From Panaeolus papilionaceus (lineage: Eukaryota > Basidiomycota > Agaricomycetes > Agaricales): 64,000 nt of DNA. Made by a program: the position numbers and the translations under genes. Of the stretch, positions 38,064-50,600 are shown piece after piece. The stretch's first letter is position 1, and each line of letters starts with the position of its first letter. A model generated the notes under the pieces. That model worked only from the letters and a program-made list of their open reading frames with translations, was not told where the DNA came from and searched no databases. The DNA lies in assembly GCA_015501605.1 (NCBI GenBank), contig JADNRZ010000007.1, forward strand, positions 186,001 to 250,000. Reading direction: 5' to 3'.

Positions 38064-39479
38064 TCAATGATATTTGCTGATAGCAGCAAGATACCGTTTC
38101 CCAGACTCGCTGCGATAATGAGTTAGAAAATGACCCAAGCACCCAGTAACTCTGAGCCCGTACCTCAAAGAGTTCCCGTTCATCATTGGCCAGACGTCTC
38201 CCAGGCCCAGCCCATTACTGTACGCATACGCATAGACCTGGTCATTATTCTGCAAATAATCCACGATGTCGTCAATGAATTGATTGATCTCGCCCTGGTC
38301 GGTACATGGCGTAAAGCCATCGTGGTCTACATGGATAGGTAGACTAAGTCTCTTGGATGAGTAGGGAGGGGGCGGTGCACTTACCGTTGACACATGCGAA
38401 TTCTGTGACCCAGATTGGCTTGCCGTAGGTCATGTAGTGTTCCTAACGAGGGAAAATTAGACCTAAAGAAAGCAAAAAAAAAAAAGAAAAAAAGAAAAAG
38501 AAGGCTTACAATGACCTTTACAACGCCATCCATGCTGTTTTTGTTTATATGAACAGCAGTGAAATCCCATGGTGTGCTGATTTTCTTCGCAAACTCGGCC
38601 AGCCAAGTTTCGTCTATTTGTTCTGATGGGAAGGTTTGAGAATCCGATGGTCAAATAAAGAAATGCACTAGATTGAAATGCGGCTTACTGCACATAGAAG
38701 GACTGCCGAGCTTCGCGCCTTTCTTACCCAGCGGAACTATAAGTGATTGCCACTTCGCAACAGCGTCATCAACGGTCATACCAGCGGATCCAGAACCGCT
38801 GGGGCAGTCAGGCTCTTCGAAACCGAGAACGTATGGCGGTACTGTTGAAAGATGTTCAAAGGCGACAAGACGATCGGCGTCTTGTTTGTCGACGGTGCCA
38901 TTTCCCCAAAGCATTGGAACAGCAATGGGTGAACCGGGTTTGGATGGTTTGGGAGACCTGAGGAAAGAATGCTTATGTTAGTTAGCGTCTGCAAAGGTAA
39001 GGAAACACGTACCAGTCGTACCACCAGCCAATGTGATCTTTGACAAACGGATATGCATCACCGCCTGCAATGCCCGCCTTGATGCTGTTTGGTGTGAGGG
39101 TCTTCGCCAATGAAGTTGGGGTTGCGATGTTTTTCACGGTTTTGGTGGAAGCAGTCGACACAGACGAAGTGCGGATGGGGGATATGGTATGAGTGCTAGT
39201 TGGACTCTTTGTCGACGATGAACCGTGAGCGATATCAGCAGTCGTGGAGTGGACGGCAATGGACGAGACGGCGCTCGGAGCTACTGCCAGAGTAGACGAT
39301 GTGGGATGAAGTGGTTCTTGAGTTGATTTCAATCGTGCAGAGTGGGAAGATGAAGTGGATGTTGAGTGCGCATGACACGGCAAGTGGTGTGCTATGTATC
39401 GGTGAGCAGGTTTGATATGACGAGCAGAGGCATGTCCTGCCAGCATGAACATGAAAAGGGAACCGACGGTGATCATCAT
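38064..39479 (-). CDS. Secreted glycoside hydrolase family 128 (Asl1-like glucanase)
   Basis: Six exons (39479-39013, 38957-38689, 38622-38510, 38442-38385, 38326-38164, 38109-38064) give 371 residues. The start MMITVGSLFMFMLAGHASA is a good signal peptide; the in-frame ATG 30 codons upstream would bury it. A Ser/Thr/His-rich linker of about 110 residues follows, then the catalytic domain: AGIAGGDAYPFVKDHIGWWYDW, VPMLWGNG, the acid/base region LGFEEPDCPSGSGSAGMTVDD, AVHINKNSMDGVV, and IWVTEFACVND with the second Glu. This is PF11790 (GH128, endo-beta-1,3-glucanase; Asl1 in Schizosaccharomyces). It probably acts in the cell wall. The TEF and GFEEPDC motifs are intact, so it should be active. 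Confidence 0.92.
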
Positions 39480-39746
39480 GGTGAAGAAAATGGATAAGTG
39501 GGGAGAGGGAGATAACGAAACTGATATACTGGCAACTGCGTTTATAACGGGTGATTCGAATAGAAGCAAGGCAACAGGGATGGCTTCCCTTCTTTACATG
39601 ACGCACAGTCACTTTGTTGCCCAAGGTCGTTGCCATTTTGGTGGCGTGTCGTCCTGGTGCTGAACAAAAGAAAAATCCTTCAGTAAAAGCATGAGTAAAA
39701 CTACGCGGAGTGTGAGATGAAGCTAGTACTAGAGGGATGCCAGTGA

Positions 39747-42700
39747 TCACGCCTCGGAATTTTGCTCTGGACCCTGGAGCCCCTCGATAACGGTAGAGTC
39801 CCGTGCCCCCTCCTCATCCTTCCATTCAACCTGAACCGCTGGTTGATGACCTCCTGAATCATAATGCTGGGAGGGTAAAACGGGAACTCCAAGCTTTGAA
39901 AGACTGAGCTTTATGGCGACTGTCGTAAAATCTAGATCGCCTCCTCGGTCATAAGATGATAACCCAGAGAGGATGTGAGATGGAGTGAGGAGCCGCTTTC
40001 TAGAAGTAACTTCCGCCCTGGCCTTGTCGAGTTTTGGATACTTGGAAGTTGGAGTTGCACCTTTCCGTTCTTCTTCTATTACACGCACACCACTTTCCAC
40101 TATTCTCTTTACCAAAGATTGGACTGCTATGGAAAGCACTTTGAATGGAGCCAGAGACCTTTCAACATCTCGAAGATTTCCCCCGAGCTCGTCTAGATTG
40201 AATGGCGTTTTAGGATGCGAAGTGGAGAAATCCACCTGTCTCGTGGATTCCGCAACGTCCTTCACCCACCGTAAGAAGGATGGATGGACTGGGAGAGGTG
40301 ATTGGCCCGGATGAGGGTTGTCGTAATGCGATGGGTGTAATTGACTTTTCTGTTCCCAGAGACTCTTCCTGACATCCATCCTAGAAAATCCAGAAACCCG
40401 AGGCGTGTTGATAACTGCACAGCAGTGCTGAGAATCTGGTTGTTCGGAACCTCCTACGAGCAAGCCACACATAGTACACCACTGATCTGTGGTCCGAGAC
40501 AACAGATTTGAAAGGTTCAATGCCTCTTGCCTAAAAATGCTGGACGAGTCTGGTGATATTTGCTGTCCAGGCGTGGCTGGGAACATCCCATTTCCCAAGA
40601 GCCAGCGGTACACATCGCCCGTTTTTAGCTCCATTAAATGTTGCATGTTGTCTCCGGAAGATTGCCTGATGTTTTTGTAAGCTTCGCAAATCGCTTGGGA
40701 ACGACCCCACTGAGAGACAGGTTAAAAGGAGAAGGACGCGAGATATACGCGGCAACATACCGCAATGGCTTTCCGGCGACCAGCACAGAACTCGTTCCAT
40801 TGAAGACTCGATGTGGGCAATAAGTACGAGTAGGCTAGCTTTACTCCTGGGGGTGGCTTTTCTGCTGCTATGGTGATTGGCCGGATCAGATCAACAAAGT
40901 ATGTCAAAGATAGATTGGCAAACTCACCTTTCACAAGCAATGGGTATTGCTTCGCTAACTTGACTAGGATTTGGTGATGACCTGAGAGAATAGTTAAATC
41001 ATAATATAAAACAAACCTCAAATATGTGTATACATACCATCAGCCCGTTTCATTTTTGGTGGCTGAGGAGCATCCCAAGGTGGAAGAGACCAGTGTGCCT
41101 TGGAGCTTATGGGCAGATAACCAGTGTAAATAGGACTCAGTTGTGTGTTCTTATCCAATTCTACGTCTAAGATTTGTTCTTGTCCGACGGTAACCAGCCC
41201 GCTGCGTAATGGGTCAAGCTACACCTCCAATCAATATTGGAGGGATATTCACTATTGGAGGCACTCACATCAACCCAATGCTCGAGCGTAACTTTCTGTT
41301 CCGTTTTTGTAGGTCCGTCTCTATTCGTGCCAGTAAACGTTAGCGTTATTTTGGCGAGGAACGGAGCATTCGACGTTCCCAGTACGATAAAGGGGGGTTG
41401 GTAGGTAGGCGGTGGGATCGATACTGAAGTGATGTCCTCGGTTTGCGGAGTAACTTGAACGCATTTTAGGATGCTGGTGATGTGGACGGCCTATAGATGG
41501 TTAACATGACGGTGTAGGTCCAACGGCGGTGCACCTACGTATGAAGGTGCATCGATAGATATCATCCATTTGTGTGTGTGTGTTGAAGCTTCAGGGGACT
41601 TGTGCTCTGTCCATGAACTGGTCAGAATCATGTTTTATGGGAGGAATGCATGGATTTAACTTACCGGGAGCAACCCACATACTCCGGTCAGCAACGATAA
41701 TACGTGCTATGAAGTGAAATCTGCTGTGTTGGTTGGCTAGAGTCTCCTGCGCAGCTATTGTGTTGTTCCCTTCGATGCAATTTGTCTCGGCAGAAGGTAT
41801 GGTGTGATCAGCAGGTTCATCCAAGCTTTTTGTCAAATCTTCGCGGAAGCTTCGATGAGCAAAAGGCATCTTCCAACGCAATTTCCTGTTTGCTTCAGGT
41901 TGTGTAGAAGTGGTGATGTCAACATCTTCATCACAGACCGAGATTTGGCGTCGAATTACGGTCTTTCCTAGAAACGGAGCCAGAGCAGGTGATTCTTCAT
42001 GGAGGCCAAGGGTGAGATTGAGTTGCGTCTGGGTGGTCGCTGATTCCTGTGAGGCCTCCGTTTGCAAATCCGTCGGTTCAACTTGGAAGTTGATATTATG
42101 CTTGGACGTCCCAACCGCCCGCTCAAAAATAGTGCGTAGGCCAGCAAGTACCCCCGAAGGCCCTAGGCCAACTTCTGCTCCTTGAGTGATGTCCATGTCG
42201 TTATCGGGAACGGCACAAGCTCTGATGCACTCGTCGTGCGTCCCCCACTCCAGGTTGTGACTCAAGCGAGCATGGTTCAGAAGGCCTTGCAGTGAGGTGA
42301 AGGTTGTGCGCCCGCATGCGGGGCATTTCAGAAGGTACAGGTGATTGACGTCGTTTGTCGAGTGGTTGAGAGCAGTGGAACGAATATACAGAAAAGACGC
42401 TTTTTGTTTGGTGGGAAAGGGCGCTACCTTTTTCTGTATACAGGAAACTTGTTGACCAGCTTGTGGTATTGGCGGAGGGGTGGGACCAGACGTGAACAAG
42501 AAGCGTGAATTCTCTTCATTCTCCACCAACGTCTCGCAGGCAACGTTTTTGAAGGTGGCTTGAGAAGCATTTCCGGCGGCTGTACATAAACGGTTGAAGA
42601 CGAGGGCATTAACAAGGTTGGAGATGAGACACACCTTTTCCTGCTGCAGACTCCTTTAGAATAACAGCCCATGCAATCCTTGCTTCAAGAGTTTCCGCCA

Positions 42701-42993
42701 AGCGAGTTCGAGCATCAATCTCGGTGTCGATGTCAGCAGTGATGTCCGAAACTAGTTCATCGAGGGTGAATGTGTTGGAAGGTAGCCTGACATTGCCCAT
42801 TTTGCATTCATACAAGATCTGAATGATTGGCACATAGACACCCCAAAAGTTACTGTGCGTATGGGAGATACCTTTAAAATATCAAGGATGTCCAGATGCC
42901 AGTGACTGTAGGAAATGCGAATGTAAGTAGTCAGATCATAACTTTGTTTATTGCCAATGTGTATTACCATTTCTGGTTACAGGCGCCCGCCAT
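39747..42993 (-). CDS. YEATS-domain protein with AHC1-like C2H2 zinc finger
   Basis: Ten exons (42993-42968, 42905-42872, 42818-42635, 42579-41665, 41606-41539, 41490-41269, 41218-41038, 40981-40928, 40867-40761, 40709-39747) give 917 residues. Near residue 145 is a finger YLLKCPACGRTTFTSLQGLL then NHARLSH, C-x2-C with H-x4-H, resembling the AHC1-type C2H2 finger of the yeast ADA complex. Around residues 360-480 is a YEATS-like beta domain: RFHFIARIIVADRSMWV, THKWMISIDAPSY, AVHITSILKCVQ, FLAKITLTF. The C-terminal 300 residues have a CxxC (WCTMCGLL) and His/Cys residues (QHCC). Human YEATS2 belongs to the ATAC acetyltransferase complex, so a chromatin reader in an ADA/ATAC-like complex is the likely role. 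The first exon is tiny, but all phases agree. Confidence 0.85.
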
Positions 42994-43391
42994 CCATGAC
43001 GTTCAGATCGGGTTTTTTAAAAAAAAAATACAATTGTTACTCTATGTCAAATTATAGTTTGTATATTGTCAGGTATGGGCAATGCAGATATATCTAGTAG
43101 CACTATAGCATGAGGTGAGGTTACACAACTATGATAGCAATGAAGAATAATCGATTAGCGGTTGATTAGCAGGTGTAGTAATTCGAGTGAAAGCATGTTT
43201 CAAAGCAAGAAAGAAACTTGAACGACGAGAGAGAGAGAAAAAATTGAAAGCAATATTTGTGATAGTAAACGGGGTGTCTGAACAGTTCCGCGACTCGACG
43301 CAAAGGGAAAGCGAGTCCATCTAAGGAATCCATAGTTGATGATGTGTGGGTTGATTGAAGCTGTAGATAGAAATAGGACGCCTGTCTCTTT
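42994..43391. other. Intergenic region
   Basis: Promoter of the YEATS gene and 3' region of the zinc-finger gene, both on the minus strand. A run of A lies near 43017-43028. No gene was seen. Confidence 0.55.
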
Positions 43392-44405
43392 TCAACGAAG
43401 ACGTTCACCTTGTGGAATCGCGTTGCATTTTACCCTGTGACGACTAGGGATGGTTACATTTGTGGACTCATATCCACAAGGGCACCTGGAAATTTTCAGC
43501 GTCATGTGTGCTCTGACATGATCTAGCGAAACAGACATGAGTGAGGGCTAACAAGGTTTTTTAAAATTGACCTACTCCCCAAATTATTTTTTGTTGTGAA
43601 AGGGCGCAGGCACCAGTAGCATGGATACAGCCGGTTTGCTGCTTTGCACTTCCTCTTTGACGCAGCGTGACAGTTTGCATCGGTGCCGATTTTGGTTTTT
43701 GCACTGTCCATTAGCCAACTCTGTATTTCGGGCGTCTGATGGTTGATATATATAGCGAGGGTAAACAAGACTTCGCAAGATCTTGGGCCGATACTGGATT
43801 CATCCGGAACAGATGCCTCTGAGAAAATATCTATGACGCCTGAAGCGACTTTCACTTTGTTTATGATGATGTTCCCCTGTGATGGGAACGTGGGCTGGGT
43901 GGTATCCTTGAGTGTAAACGAGTCGGGGGGCCCCATGTAGACGTCGTCCACCTCGTGATGATATATTCCTGCACAAGTGCATAACGATATCGATCAGGGA
44001 GAGAAAGGCGACAGATTGCACTGAGTGGGACAAATACCTGGCTGTAGATCATCAAACCTATCTGATGGTGTGCACAATTGGGAAGGAGTACTCTGTGTAG
44101 AGCTGGGGGACCAATGATAGACATCCAGCAAGTATGGCGAACGATATTCGGACTGCATTTGGGGCTGAGCAAGCCCGACCTCTCCATAGGACATATGTGT
44201 CTCATGTTCACCGAGGAGATTTAGCCCGCCCATACTACCGATAATGGACATATCTACAAGTAGCACGATCAGAAGATGTTCAAAATAGAGAAGTTGTTGC
44301 CTCACCATGGTACGACCAAGAATATGCAAGGTCGGTCGTATCATTGGTGGCATTGCAATGATATGAGTCTGGCCGCTGGTCACTATTGAAATTTGCGTGA
44401 GTCAT
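43392..44405 (-). CDS. C2H2/C2HC zinc-finger protein, paralogue A
   Basis: Spliced from an ATG at 44405 through four exons, with acceptors at 44253, 43967 and 43532 approximately. About the first 200 residues are low-complexity with HDMSIIGSMGG and WSPSSTQSTPSQLCTP. The C-terminus carries one classic finger, YPCYWCLRPFTTKNNLGNHV (C-x2-C-x12-H-x3-H, the second His in RAH), formed across the last intron, then a second, degenerate one, CPCGYESTNVTIPSRHRVKC (C-x-C-x12-H-x3-C). The protein ends 10 residues later. A DNA-binding transcription factor is likely. Paralogue B at 46303-47674 shares the order low-complexity, basic stretch, FTTK-N finger, H-x3-C finger. The basic segment before the finger is ASKRKCKAANR. 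Confidence 0.75.
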
Positions 44406-46302
44406 TATCCGATGGTGTTGGTGTAGTATTCTGTGGTAGGGATTTTGTTTGTGAGTTTGCCTGTATCGAGAGGTGAAATATCAGCATCTTATAAAGTCTT
44501 GATTTCTAGTCTCGAGATAGATTGTGTGCAGTTGGCCTGCAGTATAATAGGTTCAGAGCGCAGTCTATTAGGTGAATTGAAATACAACAAAACCAAAGAC
44601 ATGGGCTGAGTAGCACACCGTATTGCCTTAAGTGACATTTGCAGATTGGTCGTTTAGTTGGCATTTGCAGTCAACGGTCAGTGGGGCTGTGATTCTGTGA
44701 TTGTCTGTGATGATAGGGTGCAGCGCCTGGCCATCGTGTGTGAAGCCGAACGAAGTATCCCAGAATTCATCGCCCATTAAACGGAACGTGCATGTACGTA
44801 CTTCCATGCTTCACAAATGTCAAAGCCCTCACTGGCAATCCATTGCGGCCATAACATTACGTTTAGACTCGGTTAGATCACGATCGCAAGAGGCGCTTGT
44901 ACAGTCATACTATTGCCGTAGCACTGGTCTCAGGGAGTCATATTACCAAAAGCGAGAGATATTCCGATAAACATAACGAGGCAAGAGTATCTGGCCAATG
45001 AGCAGTTGGTGTTGGTGTCTGATGCAAAACTTGAACAGGAGCGGAGAGTGTTACCTCGAAATAAACGGTGACGAAATGCTGACAAATCCTAGCTCACACC
45101 ACCTCTCAAGAGATGAATCCGACCAGGACTGCACTTCTTTTTCGATGCGTCATTTTTTTCAATATCTGATTTACTCCGAGCTATTGACCATCAGATACCA
45201 AGATCCACCTTTTAAGACATTCTCTTGAAAATCCAAGTACTGCAATGCGCACCCAGAAATACTTTACTGCACGACATCTTGGAATCCATACATTGTACAA
45301 TCGAACTTGTAATAAGGCATACTTTTCGGTGAACACCAAAACCTATGCCCTACCTCAAATCGGCTAAAAATAAAAAGATATTACTAATATTTTCTATCAT
45401 CGTCACGCCTAGCGGTTGAGTGTAACGAAGACAGAGACCTCTTAATATAAACCTTTCCAAGAAAAAAAGATTCGAAAGTCTTCCTGTTCGACGGGTATGA
45501 CACCAGCTCATAATACCCATGCTGGTTGTTGACCGTGACCCTGAACTCACTCTGATAGCGAAATAGAGGCATTTATCGACGGAATTTCGTCTTCATTTCT
45601 ATCCGATTTAGCATTTTGGGTATCAAAATAATCTTAGGTGGCTTATTTGTGGGGATGCCTTTTCCCTTGAAAAAACCGATGTCCTATGACATATGCCTTA
45701 CGGGCATGATTTCCCCGTCTACTAGTACCAACTCGGTGGACCGAAAAACCTATGCCTTATCTCACGTATGCCTTATTGCACGTTCGACCGTATCTCGGTT
45801 TTCGACACTTTCGAGGCTATTCGGGGCCCCTCTACTAACTCTTCCCGTTAGGCTCCATATAATTTTTTCTATCAATGCCATGGGGTCAATTCTGTAAATC
45901 GAATCCCATCAAGTACCCTGTCAGAATGCGAAAGGACTTCAAGCAGTGCCATATCAAGCGCTATCGCACACTGGAAAGTTCGGATTCATTCGCAATTCTG
46001 ATTTCTGACATCTTGGGGATAGTCATCGCAACAAGAACGAACTTCGCAAAAAGATGTTTCTGTGGTCAAAAGGTATCCGTCGTTGGCAGAATCTTAACGA
46101 TAACAATACATGTACAAATGCTTGTAACTACTACAATGAGAATGTCCAGGAAGAGTAATGAAAGTAATAATTAACTACAGTAAACCGACTACTTATAAAA
46201 GCAAGGAACATCGTGGTATCATAGGCCGATAAAGGGCCGTATTCTTCAAGGGAGAGTGGGGAGGGTATCGTGGCGTCTTGCACATTAGTGTATGCCGGGC
46301 AC
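44406..46302. other. Gene-poor stretch between zinc-finger paralogues
   Basis: About 1.9 kb with only short frames. The left end is the promoter of paralogue A, the right end the 3' region of paralogue B. The motif TATGCCTTA recurs at about 45685, 45751 and 45766. No transposon or gene was recognised. Confidence 0.5.
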
Positions 46303-47674
46303 TCAGATACTCTGTTCAGAGTGTTGGCGATCCCCTGAAGTCTTTCGGTTTTGCTCGCAGGTTGTCCTATGCCGTTTTGGCACAGTTTTGTTGGGGAATT
46401 CATGTCCGCACCCCGTGCATTCAGACAGCTTTGCGCCGAAATGGACTCTAATATGAGCTACAGATTAAGAGGAAATGTTAGTATCCCTTAATTTCATACA
46501 TTGGATGGAAATGAAGACCTACTCATAAAGTTGTCCTTCGTGGTGAAATCGCGACCTTCTTTGCAGAGAAGACAGAAAAAGCCAGTGCCCTTTTTCCTCT
46601 TGCGTCGCTGCGAAGCCTCCCTGTTGGCCATCGTACCAATGGCCTTGGAGGCCGCCCCATCTATCAAGCTAGCGTACTTGGGCAATCTTGAATGTAGATC
46701 TGCGAGGAGACGATTCCTCATATTATCGCGCAATTGTTTGGGAAAGCTAGACCTCTTGTGAAGGTCCATTTCTCTCGTTATATGCTCCATACTATGAAAT
46801 GTCTGGTCAACTAGCGTGTCTTGGCGTGCTAGTCGAGGGGGTTGGGAGGGAGTAGGTGGGAGAGGTAACGATGATGATGAAGGATAGGAAGAAGAAGGAT
46901 TCGAACCGACATCGTAGAAGGCACGCGTTGTACCTAAAAATCACAACATGTTAGTGTTGCTGAGGGGGGTAATAAGGAATGATGCATACGAGAAGCTAGC
47001 TGAAAGTCAGAGGATGATCCAACATGGTCGCTGTAAGTCAAGAGGGACATATCTATGAAGGAGGAATTTAGATGTGGGCCCAATACTAAAGAACAGGACA
47101 AAACGCACCTGGAAAACTTTCAAATGAAGAGGAACTCAAAGCTGCTGGAGACAAGTTGGTGAGGGGTGACGTTGGACAATATGGCGACAGACTTCCAGCA
47201 GAGGAAGGATAGGGTGAAGAACCTTGAATAGACATGCACTTAGGTCTAGTTAAACATAAACAAGTCTATAACTCACCCCTTGAGGATGCGATCGATGGAG
47301 ACGCAGGATGGGATCTGTAGCCTCCATTGCCAGGGCTGGGAGCACACAGATAGCTAGAGTCGATGTCGATGTTCGGTGTTGATGCATCGAAGCCGACGTC
47401 GATTCGTAACAGTTGCCCTTGTTCCTGATAGGGATGAACATGATGGGGTTCGATCTGTTCACCATAGTATGTGTCTGCATGCGACTCGGGTGACATCCCA
47501 TTAGGTGGATCGCTCTCCGGGAGTGCCAAGAACTGGAGCATATCGTGACCGTCGTATGCCGAATAGATAGGCGAGCTAGTAGAAGCAAAAAGAGTGAACA
47601 TTGGAATGGAATAGAAGAGGAAACAGGGCATACGTTAGGTGTTGACGAGGTTGTGATGCTCTTTTTTGTTCCAT
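46303..47674 (-). CDS. C2H2/C2HC zinc-finger protein, paralogue B
   Basis: The ATG at 47674 (MEQKRASQPRQHLT) joins in phase to SPIYSAYDGHDMLQFLALPE and later exons. After a Ser/Pro-rich region (SPYPSSAGSLSPYCPTSPLT) comes a helical part, MEHITREMDLHKRSSFPKQL, then a basic stretch NREASQRRKRKKG. The first finger, FFCLLCKEGRDFTTKDNFMT ending HIRVH, is C-x2-C-x14-H-x3-H and is split by the last intron; the second, ECTGCGHEFPNKTVPKRHRT then TC, is C-x2-C-x12-H-x3-C. Order, intron placement inside finger 1 and the FTTK-N motif match paralogue A, so both are probable transcription factors from one duplication. The intron after SFESFP and the one before TTRAFYDVG have acceptable sites; the N-terminal exon is the least certain part. 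Confidence 0.75.
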
Positions 47675-50600
47675 GACCACTTGATAGGATAGACGAACAA
47701 GGAAGCAGTGCTTGAGTGAAGGAGGTGTCTGGCTGGGTGTAAGTGGATGGCTTTCTAGCTGTAGGGTGCACTTAGGGTCCTCGACATAGACTGTATTTAT
47801 AGACAGCAGGTGGTTGTATGAGGGTAGGAATGGGGGGAAAACGAGGAGTCATTCGCTGTGTTTTGAGGCGGTACAAATGAGCGCCTAATTGTAAACGTGC
47901 TGCACGCGTGAAGGGTGTTGGATTTCAGTTCGGAAGGTATCCTATGGCCAAATTGGTTCGCGAATCGCGGTATGCCTTATTTTGGCCTGTAATTTTCCCA
48001 GATATAATTCATCAGCACCACTGTTATATGAAAATGGCGATGATAATCGGATTATGGCCCCGTCTGCCCTCAATTGGACAGAAGTAGCATAGCGTCTCTT
48101 AAATAGGGCAAGAAACAAACGGCCGACTACCTTGACGGTCTGGGTAAGCTTTGGATATAGATTGGAAAAGCCTGGGCCTCTCGATGTAACATGAGGTGTG
48201 TAAAAGGAGGAGGGATAGAGAACATAAATATCATTGCACGGTCATGGTTTGGACTTTGAAGATAGTGGGTACGGGCGTTGAGTCTGACAGATGAATCTCA
48301 GGCTTGGATTCTCACAGAAGGAACCGGAGATAACCGAGGAGGCCGCACACACACAGCGTCATTCGAATATATTTCGGGATCTTTTTCAATGTGATGTTAG
48401 AGATGTGTGCTTCACATTTTGCATCGGGAAACAAAGTCAATTGCTCTGTCTCTAGACATAATATCTTGTCTTGACACTAGAATGCAAAACAATTTGTCTG
48501 GGCCAAGAGCATTTCGAACTAGTCCCCACTTCTTCAATCTGATCACAACGTCAACACCAAGCCTCGGAAGTCAATGGAGTGCATATTGGTTCTTCTTTGG
48601 ACAACCTGAATTTGGTCCTCTCCAGCGACCTTCGTTTCGAAGAAGTCCTTTAGAGGATATAATCAAATTGTGCACTTAGGGGCCCGGGTTGATTTCTTTC
48701 GATACGCACAGATTCCAACTGTGCGAAAACACTTCGACTTGTTGCCAATTGTTCTCTAGACTCTCTTCATATCAATTACGCGATAACGCCGGTGGTTGCT
48801 TCATCTACAAAAACCCCAACGCCAGAGACAGTTCACCCACAATCAGCCACACACCCTTCCGGATTTCCGCTTCACAAGACCGTTCTTGGGGGTACAAAAA
48901 TAGCTTCCCCTCTCTTTGCGTCGAAAAACAATAACATCAACGATGGGTATCATAAAATCCGTTGCCTTGCGCTACGAAACAAGGTACTTCAATTGATTGA
49001 TGACAGTCTCAATCGTGCATCGAGCCAGACTTGGGCCCAATTTGCGCTCCAAAAGTATAACAACCAAGATGTTGGCGTTGCGGACCCCGAAGGTCTAATT
49101 CTCCGCATCTATTTTAATTTGGAGCTGAATGACATAATATCCGATAAATCGGGCTGTGCACAAGGAATCCCGTACGTCGACAAGCGTTTACTCTGAAAAG
49201 CCTCGTGTCTCTGGTTTCAAAATTTTTTTGCAGCAACCACGCACACCTTGCGAGTGTAACGAGCAAAATATTTCATGGTAGAAAAAAACCAGACAAAACA
49301 GGTTAGGTCCCTATAATTGGTCGTGCCTACCACCCACATCGGTAGGCAATGCTACCCTCTGCGTCATACTTCATCAGGATGAGTATGGTACCTACAAACC
49401 TAGTGGGGTATTTAGTCGCCCAGAAGCCTACTCCGAGTCACCCTCATCTTCTGTCCTCAGGCCTTGGATTCTCAGGGCCAAGTCAATTTTCCAGATCCGT
49501 AAGTTTCTTGCGTGGCCTGATTTCATGGCAAGGGAGATATCGTCTCGAGGTTCGGGATCATCTTCCTGAGCGCTTGGTCGACTGCTTCTCAATCCTTGTA
49601 ATCCGGTGTGATTTCCCATATAACGGAATATGTTCCTAAGTTTTTCCAGGCCAAATATATCTGAGGGAGCCGTGTGAGCGACGAGTTCAGAAGATGAAGC
49701 TACATCTGCGTCCTATGGCAGGGATGCTGTGTTCCACCGATAAAGGGTGTACTTAGGAGAACGCAAGCACACCGATACTTGAAAGTCGCAACAGTACATC
49801 TTCAAAGCGATCGTAATGCAAGACCAACTACGAGGTACAAGAAAGAGGGCATCGCAATTCACAAACGCCTCACCGAAGAACTTCTTTGCATATAATGCTG
49901 TGCGTATATTCATATACAACCTAAAGAGCTGCATGCTGCATCATGGAGCGTGCAGGAGGAGTACTGATTAGGCATTGAACACACGCTGTCAGAAGATTAT
50001 CTTTGACTTTTCATTACTTGCACAGCTCGGAGTACAGCTTAGGCACTCACGATATCCGTCGTCAGTCCATGCCCACTCAACGTGGTGGACTGCAGTTCAC
50101 TTTTACATGACATTTGGAGTACCCCCGAGGACAGGAGGTGGATAGGTTATTGCTCGACTGCATTTGCTGTACCCTTCTATATTAATTTTATTGCAGGAGG
50201 AAACTGAAATGATGCAATGATTGGCTGCTGCCCTGATTTCTCAATTAACTAGGTGTGAGGAATGAGATGTACTATATTTTATACACGGCCTCTGTGGGTG
50301 AGTCTCAAAAAATAGACTGGCCGAAATCATGAATACACCCGGTGCATCGGTTGAATTCAATTTGTTCGTTGACTCAGATATCTTCGCTCTTTGTGCGTTT
50401 CGGGGTGCGAAATTAAAGAGGCGGAATTGTGTACCTATTCCGAGGTGCAACGTTCCGTCAACTATTCGAAGTTCGAACGTCCCATATAGAAAAATGACTT
50501 CATGCCCGGTGCACTGCCAGGGCATGAATTATCACACACAAAGCGCCAGTTGACTGGGTGCCAGCACCTTACTGATCGGAGAGAAACCGTAGCCCCTAAT

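Noticed and set aside
38469..38500. A-rich tract that might be a mobile-element tail
   Set aside because: It lies inside an intron of the GH128 gene and is the reverse of a pyrimidine tract before a splice site; no element is attached.
45685..45775. Repeated TATGCCTTA motif
   Set aside because: Three copies without regular spacing or longer homology; not enough to call a repeat family.
46886..46905. B-box-like string GGTTCGAATCC on the minus strand
   Set aside because: It lies inside the coding exon of zinc-finger paralogue B (Y-D-V-G-S-N-P) and has no A-box upstream.
49324..49348. 8-bp inverted repeat TGCCTACC...GGTAGGCA
   Set aside because: Short, AT-flanked, no context; likely chance in a region of this size.
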